A DNA stretch of 64,000 nt, from the NCBI GenBank assembly GCA_902543145.1, contig CACBXG010000002.1:62001-126000 (forward strand). Direction: 5' to 3'. The notes below the pieces were generated by a model, which was given only the letters and a program-made list of their open reading frames with translations, had not been told where the DNA came from and did no database searches. Below, in pieces: positions 63,275-64,000 of this stretch (within the stretch, counting starts at the first letter, position 1; each line of letters opens with the position of its first letter). Made by a program: the position numbers and the translations under genes. The stretch is from an uncultured SAR116 cluster alpha proteobacterium. GTDB taxonomy: Bacteria > Pseudomonadota > Alphaproteobacteria > Puniceispirillales > Marisalimonadaceae.

Positions 63275-63811
63275 ATGAAAAAAACTAATGGCAATTTATT
63301 TGTGATTGTAGGAGCTTCTGGAGTAGGTAAAGATACTTTATTAAATGAAATAAAAGCTAGGCTAGAAAATTTTTACTTTGTAAAAAGGTATATTACCAGA
63401 ACCCTCGATAAAAATAATGAAGACCATATCGCTATATCAAATACTGATTTTCAAAATAAGGTTAAAGATGGTTTTTTTGCAATAAGCTGGCAAGCACATT
63501 CCTTATCATATGGTATTCCAAAAGATATTGAAGATGAATTGAAAAAAGGTGTTAATGTAATTTTTAATGGATCAAGACTCGCTTTGAAGCAAATTAGGGA
63601 AAGTTATCCTGATGCAAAGATTATTTGCATTATTGCTTCCAAAAAAGCTATTGAAAGCCGTCTTATATCAAGAAATAGAGAAAGTAAGGATGATATTAAA
63701 AAAAGACTTAATAGAGAAGTTGGAAAATTACCTTCGGATACAATCTATGTTAAAAATGACATTGATTTAGAAACAGGCGTAAATAACTTAATTAATGCTT
63801 TAAATTATTAA
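63275..63811 (+). CDS. phnN: Ribose 1,5-bisphosphate phosphokinase PhnN
   Basis: 178 residues, guanylate kinase-like fold. P-loop Gly-Ala-Ser-Gly-Val-Gly-Lys-Asp at 13-20, Arg-Tyr-Ile-Thr-Arg, Phe-Ala-Ile-Ser-Trp-Gln-Ala-His-Ser-Leu-Ser-Tyr-Gly-Ile-Pro (typical PhnN substrate strand) and Arg-Leu-Ile-Ser-Arg-Asn-Arg-Glu. It turns ribose 1,5-bisphosphate into PRPP, recycling the ribose of the pathway. Its 3' end overlaps the converging DUF1045 gene by 20 bp. Confidence 0.94.
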   Translation: MKKTNGNLFVIVGASGVGKDTLLNEIKARLENFYFVKRYITRTLDKNNEDHIAISNTDFQNKVKDGFFAISWQAHSLSYGIPKDIEDELKKGVNVIFNGSRLALKQIRESYPDAKIICIIASKKAIESRLISRNRESKDDIKKRLNREVGKLPSDTIYVKNDIDLETGVNNLINALNY

Positions 63812-64000
63812 ATTTAAATCTTTTAATAAAATAAAATTTTTCATCACTCTTTTGTCCAAAAACACAAATATTATTAAAGTTTATCTTACTTAAATTAACT
63901 TGTTTTAAAATGTTTTGAAGAGATTTAAACACGCCATCAATTTCCTCAATATTTAATTTACTGGTAAGAGTTAAGTGAAATTTGAATTCATTAAATACGT
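63792..64000 (-). CDS. DUF1045 / 2H phosphoesterase-like protein, C-terminal part
   Basis: A minus-strand frame runs from the window edge to a stop at 63792-63794, about 68 residues. It reads Glu-Phe-Lys-Phe-His-Leu-Thr-Leu-Thr-Ser, matching the second His-x-Thr motif of the 2H phosphoesterase fold as found in DUF1045 proteins of alphaproteobacterial C-P lyase clusters, and later Val-Phe-Gly-Gln. DUF1045 is thought, from context, to act on cyclic phosphate intermediates. The N-terminal half, with the first motif, is outside the window. Confidence 0.72.
   Translation of the reverse strand, partial: VFNEFKFHLTLTSKLNIEEIDGVFKSLQNILKQVNLSKINFNNICVFGQKSDEKFYFIKRFKFNNLKH

Overview
The window is AT-rich (roughly one third GC by eye), densely coded and almost free of non-coding DNA. 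It looks like a streamlined marine alphaproteobacterium. Support for the class: an F1-only ATP synthase operon (atpHAGDC without F0 genes) beside priA and a transaldolase-like gene, the order rplU-rpmA-obgE-proB-proA-nadD-rsfS-rlmH-gpmI-ctpA-rppH, and an Irr-type regulator. TRAP transporters, C-P lyase and a PlcP-type phospholipase fit an open-ocean heterotroph. I cannot fix the clade from this sequence; low-GC SAR116, AEGEAN-169 or HIMB59-like lineages are all possible.

Layout. 1-11663: three uptake systems in a row, namely the end of one TRAP operon (dctP-dctQ-dctM), a second complete TRAP operon, a LivKGFHM-type ABC system, then an M23 peptidase. 11712-22475: housekeeping genes from rplU to rppH plus an amidase. 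22477-29679 (minus): F1 ATP synthase and priA. 29795-31371: fsaA and xerC. 31427-34060 (minus): katG and irr, with a promoter and an ICE-like operator. 34195-42801: small-molecule catabolism (amidase, metallo-hydrolase, omega-aminotransferase, racemase-like CoA-transferase family protein, FAH-family hydrolase, NIPSNAP, GST), SixA-like phosphatase and two small unknowns. 42878-49449: a beta-hydroxyacid dehydrogenase, a plcP-glycosyltransferase pair, a flavin monooxygenase, a hydratase and a TauE exporter. 49748-64000: a complete phosphonate module: phosphatase, phnCDEE, an unknown secreted protein, a PHP hydrolase, a hexapeptide transferase, phnF-phnM (minus), phnGHIJKLN and the end of a DUF1045 gene.

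How it works together. The right-hand third is a phosphorus-scavenging region. PhnCDE1E2 imports phosphonates and PhnGHIJKLMN cleaves the C-P bond. PlcP with its partner glycosyltransferase should swap phospholipids for glycolipids under phosphorus limitation. The glycosyltransferase carries a complete DgkA-type diacylglycerol kinase at its C-terminus, so one polypeptide appears to hold two competing fates of the diacylglycerol that PlcP releases. This is the most striking observation here. A second theme is post-transcriptional: all four substrate-binding-protein genes are followed by perfect or near-perfect hairpins before the next transporter gene, a simple device for making more binding protein than permease.
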